From: Gallionella sp.
GTDB taxonomy: Bacteria > Pseudomonadota > Gammaproteobacteria > Burkholderiales > Gallionellaceae
Assembly (NCBI GenBank): GCA_017880865.1
Contig: JADGRL010000032.1
Coordinates: 1 to 33,472 of the forward strand
Direction of reading: 5' to 3'
Length of the DNA: 33,472 bases
The position numbers and the translations under genes are program-made. Every line of letters starts with the position of its first letter. The stretch's first letter is position 1. Of this stretch, positions 16,931-27,562 are shown one piece after another. The notes beneath the pieces are model-generated. The model was not told the DNA's origin. It made no database searches and saw only the letters and a program-made list of their open reading frames with translations.

Positions 16931-18109
16931 TTACAAATCCAGCAACACCCTGCCCGGAAACTCCAGTGCTTCCTTGATCGTGGACAAGAACTGCACCGCT
17001 TCGCGGCCGTCGATGATGCGGTGATCGTAGGACACCGCGAGGTAATTCATCGGACGGATCACCACCTGGCCGTTCTCAGCAACAGGCCTGTCCTTGGTGG
17101 CATGGATGCCGAGGATCGCGGCTTGCGGCGGGTTGATGATCGGCGTGGAGAGCATCGAGCCGAACACGCCGCCGTTGGAAACGGTGAACGTGCCGCCGGT
17201 GAGCTCTTCCATCGTCAGCTTGCCGACCCTGGCGCGTGCGCCAAAATCGGTGATTTGTTTTTCGATGTCGGCGAACGACAATTTGTCCGCGTCGCGGATG
17301 ATCGGCACGACCAGACCGCGCTCGCTGCCGATCGCCACGCCGATGTCGAAGTAGCCGTGGTAGATGATGTCGGTGCCGTCCACCGAGGCGTTGACGATCG
17401 GGAATTTCTGCAACGCCAGCACCGCAGCCTTGACGAAGAACGATGAGAAACCGAGCTTCACGCCGTGCTTCTTCTCGAACACATCCTTGTAACGGTTGCG
17501 CAGATCGATCACCGGCTGCATGTTGACTTCGTTGAAGGTGGTCAGGATCGCGGCATTCTGTTGCGATTGCAGCAAGCGCTCGGCGATGCGCTGGCGGATG
17601 CGCGTCATCTGAACGCGCTGTTCGGGACGGTTGCCGGATGGCGCAATCGCCGGCACGGACGGCGAAGCATTCACAGTGGCCACTTGCTGCATCGCATTGA
17701 GCACATCGTCTTTGGTGACGCGCCCGCTGCGTCCGCTGCCGTGTAAGTTGCTGGCATCGATCTCGTTTTCACGCGCCAGTTTGCGCACTGAAGGCGGCAC
17801 GGCAGAAATGGCTGCCGCATGCGGTGTTGCAGTGACGGCTTGGGCCGCCTTGGCCGCCGTGTCGATCTGCGCGATCAGTTCGTTGCTGGTCACTTTCTCG
17901 CCATCGCCCTTGATGATCTTGCTCAGCACGCCGGATTTGCTCGCGGGCAGTTCCAGCACCACCTTGTCGGTCTCGATGTCGATCAGATTTTCGCCCTCGA
18001 GGACGGCATCGCCGACTTGCTTGTGCCAGGTCAGCAAGGTCGCTTCGGAAACGGATTCGGAAAGTTGCGGCACTTTGACTTCAACCAAATTATTATTAGT
18101 GGTGCTCAT
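16931..18109 (-). CDS. sucB: 2-oxoglutarate dehydrogenase E2, dihydrolipoamide succinyltransferase
   Basis: This is the core E2 subunit, which transfers the succinyl group from lipoamide to CoA. The 392-residue protein has one lipoyl domain (Lys49 in [12 protein letters not shown]), a peripheral subunit-binding domain ([17 protein letters not shown]), and the acyltransferase domain ending in [16 protein letters not shown] with the catalytic His and Asp. The frame is open for 19 more codons upstream, but the ATG at 18109 matches the family N-terminus ([20 protein letters not shown]). It is preceded by GGGAG at 8 bases. The start overlaps the end of sucA by 14 bases. It is the last gene of the operon. 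Confidence 0.95.
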   Translation of the reverse strand: MSTTNNNLVEVKVPQLSESVSEATLLTWHKQVGDAVLEGENLIDIETDKVVLELPASKSGVLSKIIKGDGEKVTSNELIAQIDTAAKAAQAVTATPHAAAISAVPPSVRKLARENEIDASNLHGSGRSGRVTKDDVLNAMQQVATVNASPSVPAIAPSGNRPEQRVQMTRIRQRIAERLLQSQQNAAILTTFNEVNMQPVIDLRNRYKDVFEKKHGVKLGFSSFFVKAAVLALQKFPIVNASVDGTDIIYHGYFDIGVAIGSERGLVVPIIRDADKLSFADIEKQITDFGARARVGKLTMEELTGGTFTVSNGGVFGSMLSTPIINPPQAAILGIHATKDRPVAENGQVVIRPMNYLAVSYDHRIIDGREAVQFLSTIKEALEFPGRVLLDL

Positions 18110-21011
18110 GGTGTGATGCTCCCGGATTAGGTTTGTTGTCGAGATCGTCGCGGAATGCGGCTTCAATCACCGCCTTCTGTTGTTCCTGATGCACCGCCAG
18201 ATAACCCGCCGCAGGCGCGGCAGACGAAGGACGCAGCGCGTAGTCGAGATGCATTCCTTTGCGTAAATGGCGCAGCAAATAATGCTGGATGCGATGCCAC
18301 GCACCCTGGTTGCCGGGCTCTTCCTGGCACCACACCACTTCAGTGGCATTCGGATACGCGGCGATCTGCGCGGCAAAATCATCGTGCGGGAACGGATACA
18401 GCTGTTCGATGCGTATGATCGCCACCCCCTCCGGGGGCAAGGACCTCTGCGAGGTATCGTTAATGCCCTTGGCGCGGCGCGCGGCGATCAGGTCGTAATA
18501 CACCTTGCCGCTGCACGCGATGATGCGGCGCACTTTCTTGTTGTCCAATGTATCGACTTCGGGTATCACCATTTGGAATTTTCCCTGCGAAAATTCGGCA
18601 AGCGGTGAAGCCGCATCCTTGCTGCGCAGCAGGCTCTTGGGCGTGAACACGATCAAGGGTTTTCTCATTGGGCGCAGCATCTGGCGGCGCAGCAGGTGAA
18701 ACATCTGCGCAGGCGTGGAAGGGATGCACACCTGAATATTGTAGTCGGCACACAATTGCAAATAGCGTTCGATGCGCCCGGAAGAATGCTCCGCGCCCTG
18801 CCCTTCGTAGCCGTGCGGCAACAGCATCACCAGTCCGCACATCCTGCCCCACTTCACTTCCCCTGAGGCGATGAACTGGTCGATCACCACTTGCGCGCCG
18901 TTGGCGAAGTCGCCGAACTGCGCTTCCCACAGCACCAGCGAATTTGGCTCGGCGGTGGCATAGCCGTATTCAAAACCCAGCACCGCTTCTTCGGACAGCA
19001 ATGAATCGATCACGACAAAATCCGCCTGGTCGGGTGCGAGATGTTGCAACGGCGTGTAAGCGCCCTCATGCCACTCCCGACGATTCTGGTCATGCCAGGT
19101 GGCGTGGCGGTGAAAGAACGTGCCGCGCCGGCTGTCCTGTCCGGAAAGCCGCACCGGATAGCCTTCGGTCAGCAGCGTGGCATAAGCCAGATTTTCCGCC
19201 ATGCCCCAGTCCAGCGACAATTCGCCATGCGCCATCGCGATGCGATCCTCGACCACTTTCTGCACACGCGAATGCAGGACGAAATTTTCCGGGACGGTAA
19301 TCAGCGGGACCGACAACTGCTGCAAACGCTCCAAGGACACGGCGGTATTCACCGCGACATCCGGCTCGTCGCTGTGAAAGGGAGCCCAGTTGACGAGGCT
19401 CGCATCGCGACTCGCCCCGCCCTTTTTTTCCAGCGCGGGCTCTATCGAGTTGCGCCCCTCATCCATCGCACTGCGATAAGTCGCAATCATCGCGTCCGCC
19501 TCGCCGGCGCCGATCACGCCCTGCTCGGCCAAATGCTGCGCATACAGCGCGCGCGTGCCGGGATGCTGGCGTATAAAGCGATACATGAACGGCTGGGTCA
19601 CCAGCGGCTCGTCCTGCTCGTTGTGTCCCAGCTTGCGGAAGCACACCAGATCGATCACCACATCCCTCTGGTATTTCATCCGGTAATCCAGCGCGATTTC
19701 GGTGATCAGCAATACCGCATCGGGATCGTCCGCATTCACATGAAAAATCGGCGCGTCGATCATTTTCGCCACGTCGCTGCAATAGGTGGAAGAACGGGTG
19801 TCGCGCGAGTCGGATGCGGTGAAACCGATCTGGTTGTTGATGATGATGTGCACTGTACCGCCGGTTTTATAGCCGCGCGTCTGCGACATCGCCAGCGTTT
19901 CCATCACCACGCCCTGCCCCGCAAATGCGGCGTCGCCGTGCAACAGTATCGGCAATACTTTTGCGCCTTCGATATCCTTGAGGCGGTGCTGGCGCGCGCG
20001 CACCGAGCCTTCCACCACAGGGTTGACGATTTCCAGATGCGAAGGATTGAACGCCAGCGCGACATGCAACACGCCGCCCGGTGTACTGATGTCGGCGGAA
20101 AAACCCTGGTGATATTTCACGTCGCCGGAAGTCAGGTGCTCGGCGTGGATGCCTTCGAATTCGGCGAACAACATCGAGGGCTGCTTGCCGAGAATATTGA
20201 CCAGCACGTTCAGCCGTCCGCGATGCGCCATGCCGATCACGGCTTCCTGCACGCCCAGGCTGCCACAGCGTTGCAGCAAATGATCGAGCAACGGGATCAG
20301 CGTCTCGCCGCCTTCGAGCGAGAAGCGTTTCTGCCCGACAAACTTGGTGTGCAGATAGCGCTCCAGCGTCTCGGCCGCGGTGAGGCGCTCCAGAATGCGG
20401 CGACGCAGCGCGGCATCATATCCAGCCAGGCCGCGCACACTCTCCAGACGATTTTGAATCCAGCGTTTCTGCGCCACATCGCTGATGTACATGTATTCCG
20501 CGCCGATGCTGCCGCAGTAAGTCTGGCGCAACAGCCTGAGGATTTCGCGCAACGTCATGCGCGCCCCGCCCACCAGCGAACCGGTGTCGAAGGTGGTATC
20601 CATGTCGGCATCATTCAGACCGTAATGCGCCGGATCGAGCTCGGCGATCACCGGTTTGGCATGACGGGCCAGCGGGTCGAGATTGGCGACACGCACGCCG
20701 AGGAAGCGGTGCGCGTTGATCAGTTGCAGCACGAAAACCTGCTTGCGCTCCAGAACGGCATCCGGTGCGATTGCATTGCTGACAGTCGTTTTGGGCATGG
20801 CCGCAAAGGCGCGCTGAATCTGGCTGTGCGATTGGTCGTGAGCACCATTCGCCCGCGGCGGCAGCGCATCGAAATAACTGCGCCACTCGGCAGGGACGGC
20901 ATTCGGATCGAGCAGGTATTGCTCGTACAACTCCTCGACGAACGGCGCGTTGGTGCCGAACAGCAACGAGCTGTCCTGCATCAATTGCATGAAATTGACT
21001 GGCTCGTTCAA
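18096..21011 (-). CDS. sucA: 2-oxoglutarate dehydrogenase E1 component
   Basis: This thiamine-diphosphate-dependent decarboxylase of the 2-oxoglutarate dehydrogenase complex converts 2-oxoglutarate and reduces the lipoyl group of SucB. The 971 residues slightly exceed the E. coli enzyme (933). The family segments are [19 protein letters not shown] at the N-terminus, [19 protein letters not shown] and [37 protein letters not shown] and the C-terminal [12 protein letters not shown] follow. Its ATG overlaps the gltA stop by four bases. The C-terminus ends in a His-rich stretch (SHHEHH). Confidence 0.96.
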   Translation of the reverse strand: MNEPVNFMQLMQDSSLLFGTNAPFVEELYEQYLLDPNAVPAEWRSYFDALPPRANGAHDQSHSQIQRAFAAMPKTTVSNAIAPDAVLERKQVFVLQLINAHRFLGVRVANLDPLARHAKPVIAELDPAHYGLNDADMDTTFDTGSLVGGARMTLREILRLLRQTYCGSIGAEYMYISDVAQKRWIQNRLESVRGLAGYDAALRRRILERLTAAETLERYLHTKFVGQKRFSLEGGETLIPLLDHLLQRCGSLGVQEAVIGMAHRGRLNVLVNILGKQPSMLFAEFEGIHAEHLTSGDVKYHQGFSADISTPGGVLHVALAFNPSHLEIVNPVVEGSVRARQHRLKDIEGAKVLPILLHGDAAFAGQGVVMETLAMSQTRGYKTGGTVHIIINNQIGFTASDSRDTRSSTYCSDVAKMIDAPIFHVNADDPDAVLLITEIALDYRMKYQRDVVIDLVCFRKLGHNEQDEPLVTQPFMYRFIRQHPGTRALYAQHLAEQGVIGAGEADAMIATYRSAMDEGRNSIEPALEKKGGASRDASLVNWAPFHSDEPDVAVNTAVSLERLQQLSVPLITVPENFVLHSRVQKVVEDRIAMAHGELSLDWGMAENLAYATLLTEGYPVRLSGQDSRRGTFFHRHATWHDQNRREWHEGAYTPLQHLAPDQADFVVIDSLLSEEAVLGFEYGYATAEPNSLVLWEAQFGDFANGAQVVIDQFIASGEVKWGRMCGLVMLLPHGYEGQGAEHSSGRIERYLQLCADYNIQVCIPSTPAQMFHLLRRQMLRPMRKPLIVFTPKSLLRSKDAASPLAEFSQGKFQMVIPEVDTLDNKKVRRIIACSGKVYYDLIAARRAKGINDTSQRSLPPEGVAIIRIEQLYPFPHDDFAAQIAAYPNATEVVWCQEEPGNQGAWHRIQHYLLRHLRKGMHLDYALRPSSAAPAAGYLAVHQEQQKAVIEAAFRDDLDNKPNPGASHHEHH

Positions 21012-22294
21012 CGCATCTTCACCGGCACGAAATCGCGCTTCACCGCGCCGCGATACAACTGGCGCGGACGGCCAATCTTATGTTCGGCATCGCTTATCAT
21101 CTCGTTCCATTGCGAGATCCAGCCTATGGTGCGTGCCACCGCAAAGATTACCGTGAACATATTGCTCGGAATGCCCAGCGCGCGCAGCACGATGCCGGAA
21201 TAAAAATCCACATTCGGATACAGTTTGCGCTCGATGAAATACGGGTCGCTCAGCGCGACGCGCTCAAGCTCCATCGCCAGTTCGAACAGCTTGTTGTTTT
21301 CCAGCTTGAGTTCGGCCAGCACTTCGTAACAAGTCTGACGCATCACCGACGCGCGCGGGTCCATGTTCTTGTAGACGCGATGACCGAAACCCATCAGGCG
21401 GTATTTTTTGTCCTTCACGCCTTGCACGTATTCCGCGACGCGCGACACGTCGCCGATCTCCTCCAACATTTTCAGCGCGGCCTCGTTCGCGCCGCCGTGT
21501 GCCGGACCCCACAACGCGGCGATGCCGGACGCGATGCAGGCGAACGGATTCGCGCCGCTGGAACCTGCCAGGCGCACCGTCGAGGTGGACGCATTCTGCT
21601 CATGGTCGGCGTGCAGAATGAAAATGCGTTCCAGCGCGCGCACCAATACCGGGTTGGGCACATATTCCTCGGCCGGTGTGGCGAACATCATGTACATGAA
21701 GTTTTCCACGTAGCTGAACTTGTTCTTCGGATACATGAACGGAAAACCGGTGTGGTATTTGTGCGCCATCGCCGCGATAGTCGGTACCTTAGCGATCAGA
21801 CGCAGCGCGGAAATATCGCGGTGCTCGGGATTGTTAATGTCCAGCGAATCATGATAGAAGGCCGACAGCGCGCCCACCACGCCGACCATCACCGCCATCG
21901 GGTGCGCATCGCGGCGAAAGCCGGTGAAAAACTTCGCCATCTGGTCATGCACCATCGTGTGCGCCGTCACCTTCGCGTTAAACGCGGCTTTCTGCGTCGC
22001 GTTCGGCAACTCGCCGTTCAACAGCAGGTAACTCACCTCCAGAAAATCGGAATGCTCGGCCAACTGCTCGATCGGATAACCCCGGTAATAAAGCAACCCG
22101 GCATCGCCGTCGATAAACGTGATCGCCGAGGTGCAACTGGCGGTAGCGAAAAATGCCGGGTCGTAAGTGAAAACGCCGAGCTTGTTCAGCGTGCGCATAT
22201 CGATCACATCCGGCCCCAGCGTGCCCGACATGATCGGCAATTCGATGCTGCGCCCGTCATCCATTGTCAAGGTTGCAACGCGATTCTTTTCCAT
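21008..22294 (-). CDS. gltA: Citrate synthase, type II
   Basis: Citrate synthase condenses oxaloacetate and acetyl-CoA. The 428-residue protein is of the hexameric, NADH-sensitive gram-negative type by length and N-terminal beta domain ([20 protein letters not shown]). The three catalytic residues appear in [24 protein letters not shown] and YPNVDFYSG. The gene overlaps sucA by four bases. It is separated from sdhE by 92 bases that contain REP-like copy B. A GGGAG sequence precedes the ATG by about 10 bases. Confidence 0.97.
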   Translation of the reverse strand: MEKNRVATLTMDDGRSIELPIMSGTLGPDVIDMRTLNKLGVFTYDPAFFATASCTSAITFIDGDAGLLYYRGYPIEQLAEHSDFLEVSYLLLNGELPNATQKAAFNAKVTAHTMVHDQMAKFFTGFRRDAHPMAVMVGVVGALSAFYHDSLDINNPEHRDISALRLIAKVPTIAAMAHKYHTGFPFMYPKNKFSYVENFMYMMFATPAEEYVPNPVLVRALERIFILHADHEQNASTSTVRLAGSSGANPFACIASGIAALWGPAHGGANEAALKMLEEIGDVSRVAEYVQGVKDKKYRLMGFGHRVYKNMDPRASVMRQTCYEVLAELKLENNKLFELAMELERVALSDPYFIERKLYPNVDFYSGIVLRALGIPSNMFTVIFAVARTIGWISQWNEMISDAEHKIGRPRQLYRGAVKRDFVPVKMR

Positions 22295-22320
22295 AATATC
22301 GAGACTCCCTAAAATAACTA

Positions 22321-22370
22321 CTAGCCATTCGACTAGGCTATCAAAAGACGATAGCCAAGTCGCTGGTTAA
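22321..22370 (-). repeat. REP-like palindrome, copy B
   Basis: In reverse orientation this copy matches copy A at all but a few positions, mostly in the loop. The inner stem GGCTATC/GATAGCC is perfect with loop AAAAGAC. It sits between sdhE and gltA inside the TCA operon, where a transcript hairpin could affect mRNA stability or readthrough. Confidence 0.85.
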
Positions 22371-22386
22371 AATTTATGCGGCTTTT

Positions 22387-22620
22387 TTAAACGGCCCTGA
22401 TCTTGTCCAGCAACGCCTGCTGTTCGCTGTGCGCCGCCTCCGTCCTGCCCGCAATCATATCCCAGAGCGGGTTGTCGGGCATATCCAGCAACGCCTCAAA
22501 CACTATCTTTTCTGCTTCATCAAGTTGCATGTAATGCGCCTCGATGAAACGTCCCAGCACGATATCCAGCTCCAGCAACCCGCGTCGGCTGCGCCAGCGC
22601 ACGCGTTCTATATTCTTCAT
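22387..22620 (-). CDS. sdhE: Succinate dehydrogenase assembly factor SdhE
   Basis: SdhE (YgfY/CptB) assists covalent attachment of FAD to SdhA. The 77-residue protein has the family signature RRGLLELDIVL near the N-terminus (the conserved RG..E motif) and the acidic/aromatic segment DEAEKIVFEALLDMPDNPLWDMI. It starts 16 bases after the sdhB stop, so it is part of the sdh operon. In E. coli sdhE pairs with ygfX; here a YgfX-like gene is 15 kb away beside nadB. Confidence 0.93.
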   Translation of the reverse strand: MKNIERVRWRSRRGLLELDIVLGRFIEAHYMQLDEAEKIVFEALLDMPDNPLWDMIAGRTEAAHSEQQALLDKIRAV

Positions 22621-22636
22621 GCGGGTTCCAGGTTTT

Positions 22637-23332
22637 TCATACCATGCGCTTGACCATCATGTCCTTGATTTTTCCGATGGCCTCGGTCGGGTTCAATTCT
22701 TTCGGACACACATCCACGCAATTCATGATGGTGTGGCAGCGAAACAAACGATACGGGTCTTCCAGATCGTCGAGGCGTTCGCTGGTGGCCTGGTCGCGCG
22801 TGTCGGCGATAAAGCGATACGCCTGCAACAATCCGGCAGGTCCCACGAACTTGTCCGGGTTCCACCAGAATGACGGGCACGCGGTGGTGCAGCAACCGCA
22901 CAGGATGCACTCGTACAAACCGTTCAGATGCGCGCGCTGCTCCGGCGATTGCAGGCGCTCGGTTTCTGGCGGCGGATCGTTGTTGATCAGGTAGGGCTTG
23001 ATCGAATGATATTGCTTGAAGAACTGCGTCATATCCACGATCAGATCGCGTATCACCGGCAAGCCAGGCAGCGGGCGCAATTCCACCGGCTCGCTCAGGC
23101 TGGACAACGGCGTGATGCACGCCAGCCCGTTACGCCCGTTGATGTTCATCGCATCCGAGCCGCACACCCCCTCGCGACAGGACTTGCGCAGCGACAGGCT
23201 ATCGTCCTGCTCCTTGATCAACAGCAGCGCATCGAGCAACATTTTATCGCCTGCCTCGACGTCCAGATCGTAGTCCTGCATATACGGCGCAGCGTCCACA
23301 TCCGGGTTATAGCGATAGATACGAAACTTCAT
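22637..23332 (-). CDS. sdhB: Succinate dehydrogenase iron-sulfur subunit
   Basis: SdhB carries electrons from the flavoprotein to quinone through three Fe-S clusters. The 231 residues contain the plant-type [2Fe-2S] ligands in CREGVCGSDAMNINGRNGLAC. The [4Fe-4S]/[3Fe-4S] motifs are YECILCGCCTTACPSFWWNP and FRCHTIMNCVDVCPKELNP. AGGAG precedes the ATG. It is separated from sdhA by an inserted DUF3617-type gene on the same strand. Confidence 0.97.
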   Translation of the reverse strand: MKFRIYRYNPDVDAAPYMQDYDLDVEAGDKMLLDALLLIKEQDDSLSLRKSCREGVCGSDAMNINGRNGLACITPLSSLSEPVELRPLPGLPVIRDLIVDMTQFFKQYHSIKPYLINNDPPPETERLQSPEQRAHLNGLYECILCGCCTTACPSFWWNPDKFVGPAGLLQAYRFIADTRDQATSERLDDLEDPYRLFRCHTIMNCVDVCPKELNPTEAIGKIKDMMVKRMV

Positions 23333-23377
23333 GACCCACTCCTAATCAACGCGCCCAACCAGATTGATCGGCACGAC

Positions 23378-23776
23378 TCATTTTGCCTGACATGTGCCGA
23401 CACGCTTGCCGGAAATGATCTGGGTCATTTGCATGTTCATCATCGCCATTTTTATCGTGCCGTCCATCTTGTCTGCGCTGCGTGTCACCTCTCCGCTGCC
23501 CTCCATCGCATCCTTGCCGGAGCAATGCATTTTCCAGCTCGTCTTGTTGCCGGACACTTTGAGGTCGGTGATTTCGCAATTCTTTTTCTGCTGCTCTTTT
23601 GTCGGCTGGTACGCGGCGCCCTTGGGCAGACAAACAGTCTGTGTCACCCCCGGCATTTCCATGCCCGGCATGTCCATCCTGGTCGTCATTTCCCACGACT
23701 CGTCGCTGCCCGCCGCCAAGGCTTGAGCCGAGCTCATTAAACCCAAAACTGCGATCGCTGATAATAATTTTTTCAT
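23378..23776 (-). CDS. DUF3617-like exported protein inside the sdh operon
   Basis: This 132-residue protein of unknown function has a signal peptide (about 1-22, ending ALA). The mature part is Met-rich, with WEMTTRMDMPGMEMPG followed by TQTVCLP. Four cysteines (VCLP, NCEI, HCSG, TCQ) could form two disulfides. The pattern of an early W/Y-E..... M.MPGM segment followed by a C.P motif is that of DUF3617 periplasmic proteins. It lies 22 bases after sdhA with an AGGAG ribosome-binding site and 45 bases before sdhB. It would therefore be co-expressed with succinate dehydrogenase. No link to respiration is shown by the sequence itself. Confidence 0.75.
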   Translation of the reverse strand: MKKLLSAIAVLGLMSSAQALAAGSDESWEMTTRMDMPGMEMPGVTQTVCLPKGAAYQPTKEQQKKNCEITDLKVSGNKTSWKMHCSGKDAMEGSGEVTRSADKMDGTIKMAMMNMQMTQIISGKRVGTCQAK

Positions 23777-23798
23777 GTTGTCATCTCCTGATATTCGA

Positions 23799-25562
23799 TT
23801 AATAAACCCGCGCCTTGAGCGGGAACGATTCTACGGTAAGGGGTTTCAAGCGCACCGGCTTGTAATCCAGCCGATGTCCTTCACGAAAATACAGGCTGTG
23901 TTTGAGCCAGTTCACATCATCGCGCAGCGGATGGTCGTCGCGCGCATGGGCACCGCGACTCTCCGTGCGCGCCGTTGCGGCCACCATCGTCGCCTGTGCG
24001 ACCTCGATCAGGTTATCCAGCTCCAAGGCCTCGATACGCGCGGTGTTGAACACCCGGCTCTTGTCCTGAATCTCGGTGTGCGCGACACGCTCGGCGATCT
24101 GCTTGATCTGCTCCACGCCCTCAGCCAGCAGCTCGGGAAAGCGGAACACCCCGCAATGTTTCTGCATGGTTTTCCTCATCGCATCACCGACCTCGGCGAC
24201 GCGTTCGCCGTTCTTCTGGTTTTCCAGGCGCGCCAGACGCGCCAGCGGACGCTCGACGGCATCGGCTGGCAAGTGCTTGGGATGCGGGTTGCGTTGCAGA
24301 TCGTCGATGATCTGCCTGCCGGCTTCGCGACCGAACACCATCAGATCCAGCAAGGAGTTGCAACCCAGACGATTCGCGCCATGCACCGACACGCAAGCGC
24401 ATTCGCCCACCGCATACAGGCCCTGCACCACCTCGTCGGGGCCGGTCTTGTAGGGCGCGACAACTTGGCCGTGAAAATTGGTCGGGATGCCGCCCATCAT
24501 GTAATGCGCGGTCGGCACGACGGGTATCGGGTATTTGGCCGGATCGACGTGGGCGAATTTCAGCGCGATCTCGCGTATGCCGGGCAAGCGCTGCTTGATC
24601 ACGTCATCGCCGAGATGATCGAGTTTGAGCAACACATGATCGCCGTGTTTGCCGCAGCCGCGCCCCTCGTTGATTTCAACCGTGATCGCGCGCGACACCA
24701 CATCGCGGCTAGCCAGGTCTTTCGCGGAGGGCGCGTATTTGGCCATGAAGCGCTCACCGTCCTTGTTCACCAGATAGCCGCCTTCGCCGCGCACCCCTTC
24801 GGAGATCAGCACGCCCGCGCCGTACACGCCGGTGGGGTGGAACTGGAAGAACTCCATGTCCTCCAGCGGGACGCCCGCGCGCGCCGCCATGCCCAGCCCG
24901 TCGCCGGTATTGATGTAGGCATTGGTGCTGGACTGAAAGATACGCCCCGCCCCACCGGTCGCGAGCAAGGTTGCGCGCGCCTGGAAAATCATCGTCTCGC
25001 CGGTCTCGATTTCCATCGCGGTCACGCCGAGCACATCGCCGTCTTCATCGCGGATCAAATCCAGCGCCATCCACTCGATGAAAAAATGCGTGTTGGCTTT
25101 CACGTTCTGCTGATACAAGGTGTGCAGCAACGCATGGCCGGTGCGGTCGGCCGCCGCACAGGCGCGTTGCACCGGGGTCTTGCCGTATTCCTGCATGTGG
25201 CCGCCGAACGGTCGCTGATATATCTTGCCGCTGTCGAGGCGGTCGAACGGCATGCCGAAATGCTCCAACTCGTACACCACTTCGGGTGCGGCACGGCACA
25301 TGAACTCGATCGCGTCCTGATCGCCCAGATAGTCCGAACCTTTCACCGTGTCGTACATGTGCCAGTGCCAGTTGTCTTCGGTCACATTGCCTAATGAGGC
25401 GGCGATGCCGCCCTGTGCCGCGACGGTGTGCGAACGGGTCGGAAACACCTTGGATAGCACCGCGACCTTCAGCCCGGCCTGCGCCAGCTGCAACGCCGCG
25501 CGCATCCCGGAACCGCCCGCGCCGACTATCACTACATCAAAAGTTCTTTTCGCTACAGCCAT
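23799..25562 (-). CDS. sdhA: Succinate dehydrogenase flavoprotein subunit
   Basis: SdhA oxidises succinate to fumarate with covalently bound FAD. The 587-residue protein has the FAD fold [17 protein letters not shown] and the flavin-linking His45 in [30 protein letters not shown] and the active-site stretch [14 protein letters not shown] follow, then [20 protein letters not shown]. The frame is open four codons further (GTG at 25574), but the ATG at 25562 shares a base with the sdhD stop (TAATG) and fits the family start ([16 protein letters not shown]). Confidence 0.97.
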   Translation of the reverse strand: MAVAKRTFDVVIVGAGGSGMRAALQLAQAGLKVAVLSKVFPTRSHTVAAQGGIAASLGNVTEDNWHWHMYDTVKGSDYLGDQDAIEFMCRAAPEVVYELEHFGMPFDRLDSGKIYQRPFGGHMQEYGKTPVQRACAAADRTGHALLHTLYQQNVKANTHFFIEWMALDLIRDEDGDVLGVTAMEIETGETMIFQARATLLATGGAGRIFQSSTNAYINTGDGLGMAARAGVPLEDMEFFQFHPTGVYGAGVLISEGVRGEGGYLVNKDGERFMAKYAPSAKDLASRDVVSRAITVEINEGRGCGKHGDHVLLKLDHLGDDVIKQRLPGIREIALKFAHVDPAKYPIPVVPTAHYMMGGIPTNFHGQVVAPYKTGPDEVVQGLYAVGECACVSVHGANRLGCNSLLDLMVFGREAGRQIIDDLQRNPHPKHLPADAVERPLARLARLENQKNGERVAEVGDAMRKTMQKHCGVFRFPELLAEGVEQIKQIAERVAHTEIQDKSRVFNTARIEALELDNLIEVAQATMVAATARTESRGAHARDDHPLRDDVNWLKHSLYFREGHRLDYKPVRLKPLTVESFPLKARVY

Positions 25563-25909
25563 TACATTCCCCACAAAATTTGCACCGACCAGATCGCATA
25601 CAAAATCAGCGCCAGTATCACCAGCACATGCATCACCAGACGCACGGCGGCCGACTTGACGTAATCCATCACGACATCGCGTATGCCGACCCAGGCGTGA
25701 TAGAACAGGCTCAACAGGAACAGCAGGCTGAACGTGCGCACCGGCAGGCTGGCGAACAACCCGGTCCAGACATCGTAATCAAAACGGCCTTTCAGCAACA
25801 GATAGCCTGCCAGAGCCACGGAGCCCACCGCCATCACCACCGCCGTGATGCGCTGGATCATCCAGTCGCGCAGTCCATAATGCGCGCCGACGACGACACG
25901 ATTTACCAT
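25562..25909 (-). CDS. sdhD: Succinate dehydrogenase membrane anchor subunit
   Basis: SdhD is one of two hydrophobic subunits that anchor the complex and form the quinone and heme site. From the ATG at 25909 the product has 115 residues and three membrane helices (about 22-42, 53-75 and 88-111). It contains the conserved segment [18 protein letters not shown]. The frame extends 49 codons upstream through sdhC, but [20 protein letters not shown] is the usual start. It overlaps the sdhC end by seven bases. Confidence 0.93.
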   Translation of the reverse strand: MVNRVVVGAHYGLRDWMIQRITAVVMAVGSVALAGYLLLKGRFDYDVWTGLFASLPVRTFSLLFLLSLFYHAWVGIRDVVMDYVKSAAVRLVMHVLVILALILYAIWSVQILWGM

Positions 25910-26277
25910 AGCTTCACTCCCATAAATACAGTCAATATCAGGCTCACCGCTATCACCACCTTGCTGCTGCTCTGTGCCTGCGCGAGATCGCGCACCCGGT
26001 GCATATCGATTGCCAGATAACGCAGCCCGGCGCAAAAGTGAAACAGGAACGCCCACAGCAAGCCCAGCAACATCACCTTGAGCAGCGGATTCGCCAGCAC
26101 CGTCATTAGCTGGGTGTAAGTCTCGATCGAGCGCAGGCTGTATTGCAGCATCAGCAACAGCAACGGCAGCGCGATAAACAACATCAGGCCGCTGATGCGA
26201 TGAAGTATGGATACGATACCGGGGAGTGGTAATTTGATCAGGTGCAGGGCGAGGTGTTTCGGACGCTGTTTATTCAT
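25903..26277 (-). CDS. sdhC: Succinate dehydrogenase cytochrome b556 subunit
   Basis: SdhC is the second membrane subunit and provides a heme-b ligand. The 124-residue protein begins MNKQRPKHLALHLIKLPLPG and has the quinone-site segment SILHRISGL. Three membrane helices follow, and the heme histidine is likely His80 (FHFCAGLRYLAID). The ATG at 26277 is chosen over upstream in-frame ATGs because the upstream part is the shared sdhC/mdh control region. A truncated copy of the first ~56 codons occurs at 27974-28137. Confidence 0.94.
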   Translation of the reverse strand: MNKQRPKHLALHLIKLPLPGIVSILHRISGLMLFIALPLLLLMLQYSLRSIETYTQLMTVLANPLLKVMLLGLLWAFLFHFCAGLRYLAIDMHRVRDLAQAQSSSKVVIAVSLILTVFMGVKLW

Positions 26278-26392
26278 TACGGGTCTGTGCCATGACAAAA
26301 AACGGATGGGCATAATCCTACACCACTTTACCCAACAAAAAAGCGGCGAAGTGATTATCATGCCAACATAATTCAAGTTCAAGGAGGAAATC
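26278..26392. promoter_or_regulatory. Divergent sdhC/mdh control region
   Basis: 115 bases separate the divergent sdhC and mdh starts and must hold both promoters. The core, including CCTACACCACTTTACCC and GTGATTATCATG, is conserved in the second copy at 28138-28247, which suggests functional sites. On the sdhC strand TTGTTG and TTATGC with 17-base spacing is a candidate promoter. The mdh side ends in a strong AAGGAGG ribosome-binding site. No regulator site can be named. Confidence 0.6.
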
Positions 26393-27376
26393 ATGAAAGC
26401 ACCCGTCCGCATCACCGTAACAGGCGCCGCCGGCCAAATCGGCTATGCCACGCTGTTCCGTATCGCCAACGGCGACATGCTGGGGCACGAGCAGCCGATC
26501 ATCCTGCAATTGCTGGACTTGCCGCAGGCGCAGCAAATGTTGCGCGGCGTGATGATGGAACTGGAGGATTGCGCTTTCCCGCTGCTGCAACAAGTCATCA
26601 TCACCGACGACCCCAAGGTCGCTTTCAGGGACACCGAGATCGCGATGCTGATCGGCGCACGTCCGCGCACCAAGGGTATGGAACGCAAGGATTTGATTGA
26701 GGCCAACGGCGCGATCTTCTCCGCGCAAGGAAAGCTGCTCAACGAATATGCGGCGCGCCACGTCAAGGTGCTGGTGGTGGGCAACCCCGCCAACACCAAC
26801 GCGCTGATCGCGATGAAGAATGCTCCGGATCTCGACCCGCGCAACTTCAGCGCGATGATGCGCCTCGACCACAACCGCGCGATCGCGCAGGTCGCCCTAA
26901 AATTATTCCAGCCAATCCGCGACATCAAGAAAATGGTCATCTGGGGCAACCATTCCGGCACCCAGTATCCCGATCTCGACCACGCCGAGATTCGCGGTCG
27001 TCTTGTGCGTGACATTCTGCCCGATCAGGACTGGGTAGAACGCGAATTTATCCCCACCGTGCAAAAGCGCGGCGCGGCGGTCATTGAAGCGCGCGGGCTA
27101 TCCAGTGCCGCGAGTGCCGCGAATGCGGCTGTGTCGCACATCCACGACTGGATGTTGAGCTCGCACCATAACGACTGGGTGACGATGAGCGTGCCGTCGG
27201 ACGGCAGCTATGACATTCCCGAAGGCGTGATCTACGGGTTCCCCGTCACCTGCAAACACGGCCATTACTCCATCGTGCAGGGATTGCCGATCAGCACACT
27301 GGGGCGCAAACATATGGAAGAGAGTTACCGCGAACTGACCGAAGAACGCGACCATGTGAAGGGGTTGCTGGGGTGA
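26393..27376 (+). CDS. mdh: Malate dehydrogenase
   Basis: This enzyme interconverts malate and oxaloacetate with NAD. The 327-residue protein is of the cytosolic-type MDH group common in Betaproteobacteria. It has the NAD fold [17 protein letters not shown] and the LLDLPQAQ loop. Substrate arginines lie in [28 protein letters not shown] binds cofactor, the Asp of MRLDHNRA and the catalytic His of [11 protein letters not shown] are present. An AAGGAGG site precedes the ATG. It is divergent from the sdhC-led operon, so the two transcripts together cover most of the TCA cycle. Confidence 0.96.
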   Translation: MKAPVRITVTGAAGQIGYATLFRIANGDMLGHEQPIILQLLDLPQAQQMLRGVMMELEDCAFPLLQQVIITDDPKVAFRDTEIAMLIGARPRTKGMERKDLIEANGAIFSAQGKLLNEYAARHVKVLVVGNPANTNALIAMKNAPDLDPRNFSAMMRLDHNRAIAQVALKLFQPIRDIKKMVIWGNHSGTQYPDLDHAEIRGRLVRDILPDQDWVEREFIPTVQKRGAAVIEARGLSSAASAANAAVSHIHDWMLSSHHNDWVTMSVPSDGSYDIPEGVIYGFPVTCKHGHYSIVQGLPISTLGRKHMEESYRELTEERDHVKGLLG

Positions 27377-27394
27377 GAGGTCATCGCGCAACCT

Positions 27395-27442
27395 ATCCAG
27401 CGACTTGGTCGTCGTCTTTTGATGACCTAGTCGAATGGCTAA
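27395..27442 (+). repeat. REP-like palindrome, copy C
   Basis: Same orientation as copy A. The outer arms CCAGCGACTTGG and CCTAGTCGAATGGCTA are kept, but the inner stem is GGTCGTC/GATGACC: changes on both sides preserve pairing apart from one G-T. A further inverted pair GCGCAAC/GTTGCGC (27386-27392 and 27455-27461) encloses it. It lies just after mdh and may serve as a transcript end. Confidence 0.8.
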
Positions 27443-27459
27443 TTGTTTCATCAAGTTGC

Positions 27460-27483
27460 GCTCCTACAAAATACCGTAGGAGC
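27460..27483. repeat. Perfect hairpin GCTCCTAC/GTAGGAGC
   Basis: An 8-base-pair stem with loop AAAATACC lies between REP-like copies C and E. GTAGGAGC resembles the edge of REP elements in other proteobacteria. There is no T-run, so it is not called a terminator. Confidence 0.5.
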
Positions 27484-27512
27484 CCGATTTACCTCGAAGA
27501 GGTTAGCTTTGC

Positions 27513-27561
27513 ATAGCCAACTGACTAAGCTGGCAAATAACGCCAGCAAGTCATTGGTTAT
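27513..27561 (-). repeat. REP-like palindrome, copy E
   Basis: This is the most diverged copy, in reverse orientation. The inner stem GCTGGC/GCCAGC is perfect with loop AAATAAC, while the outer arms ATAGCC, TGACT, AGTCA and GGTTAT still match. It ends two bases before the likely start codon of the lipoprotein gene that follows, so it occupies the position of its ribosome-binding site. Confidence 0.7.
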
Positions 27562-27562
27562 T

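Noticed and set aside
19041..21203. 720-codon open frame on the plus strand opposite sucA
   Set aside because: It is a shadow of the GC-rich sucA/gltA coding strand: His/Arg/Gln-rich, no recognisable domain, and fully overlapping a certain gene.
21080..22312. 410-codon open frame on the plus strand opposite gltA
   Set aside because: Antisense of gltA, rich in His/Arg, no domain.
23775..25394. 539-codon open frame on the plus strand opposite sdhA
   Set aside because: Antisense of sdhA with low-complexity His/Arg/Val composition and no family features.
27443..27562. N-terminal extension of lipoprotein 1
   Set aside because: It would translate a hairpin and REP-like copy E, and would move the lipoprotein signal peptide inward. 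The paralogue's layout fits a start at 27563.
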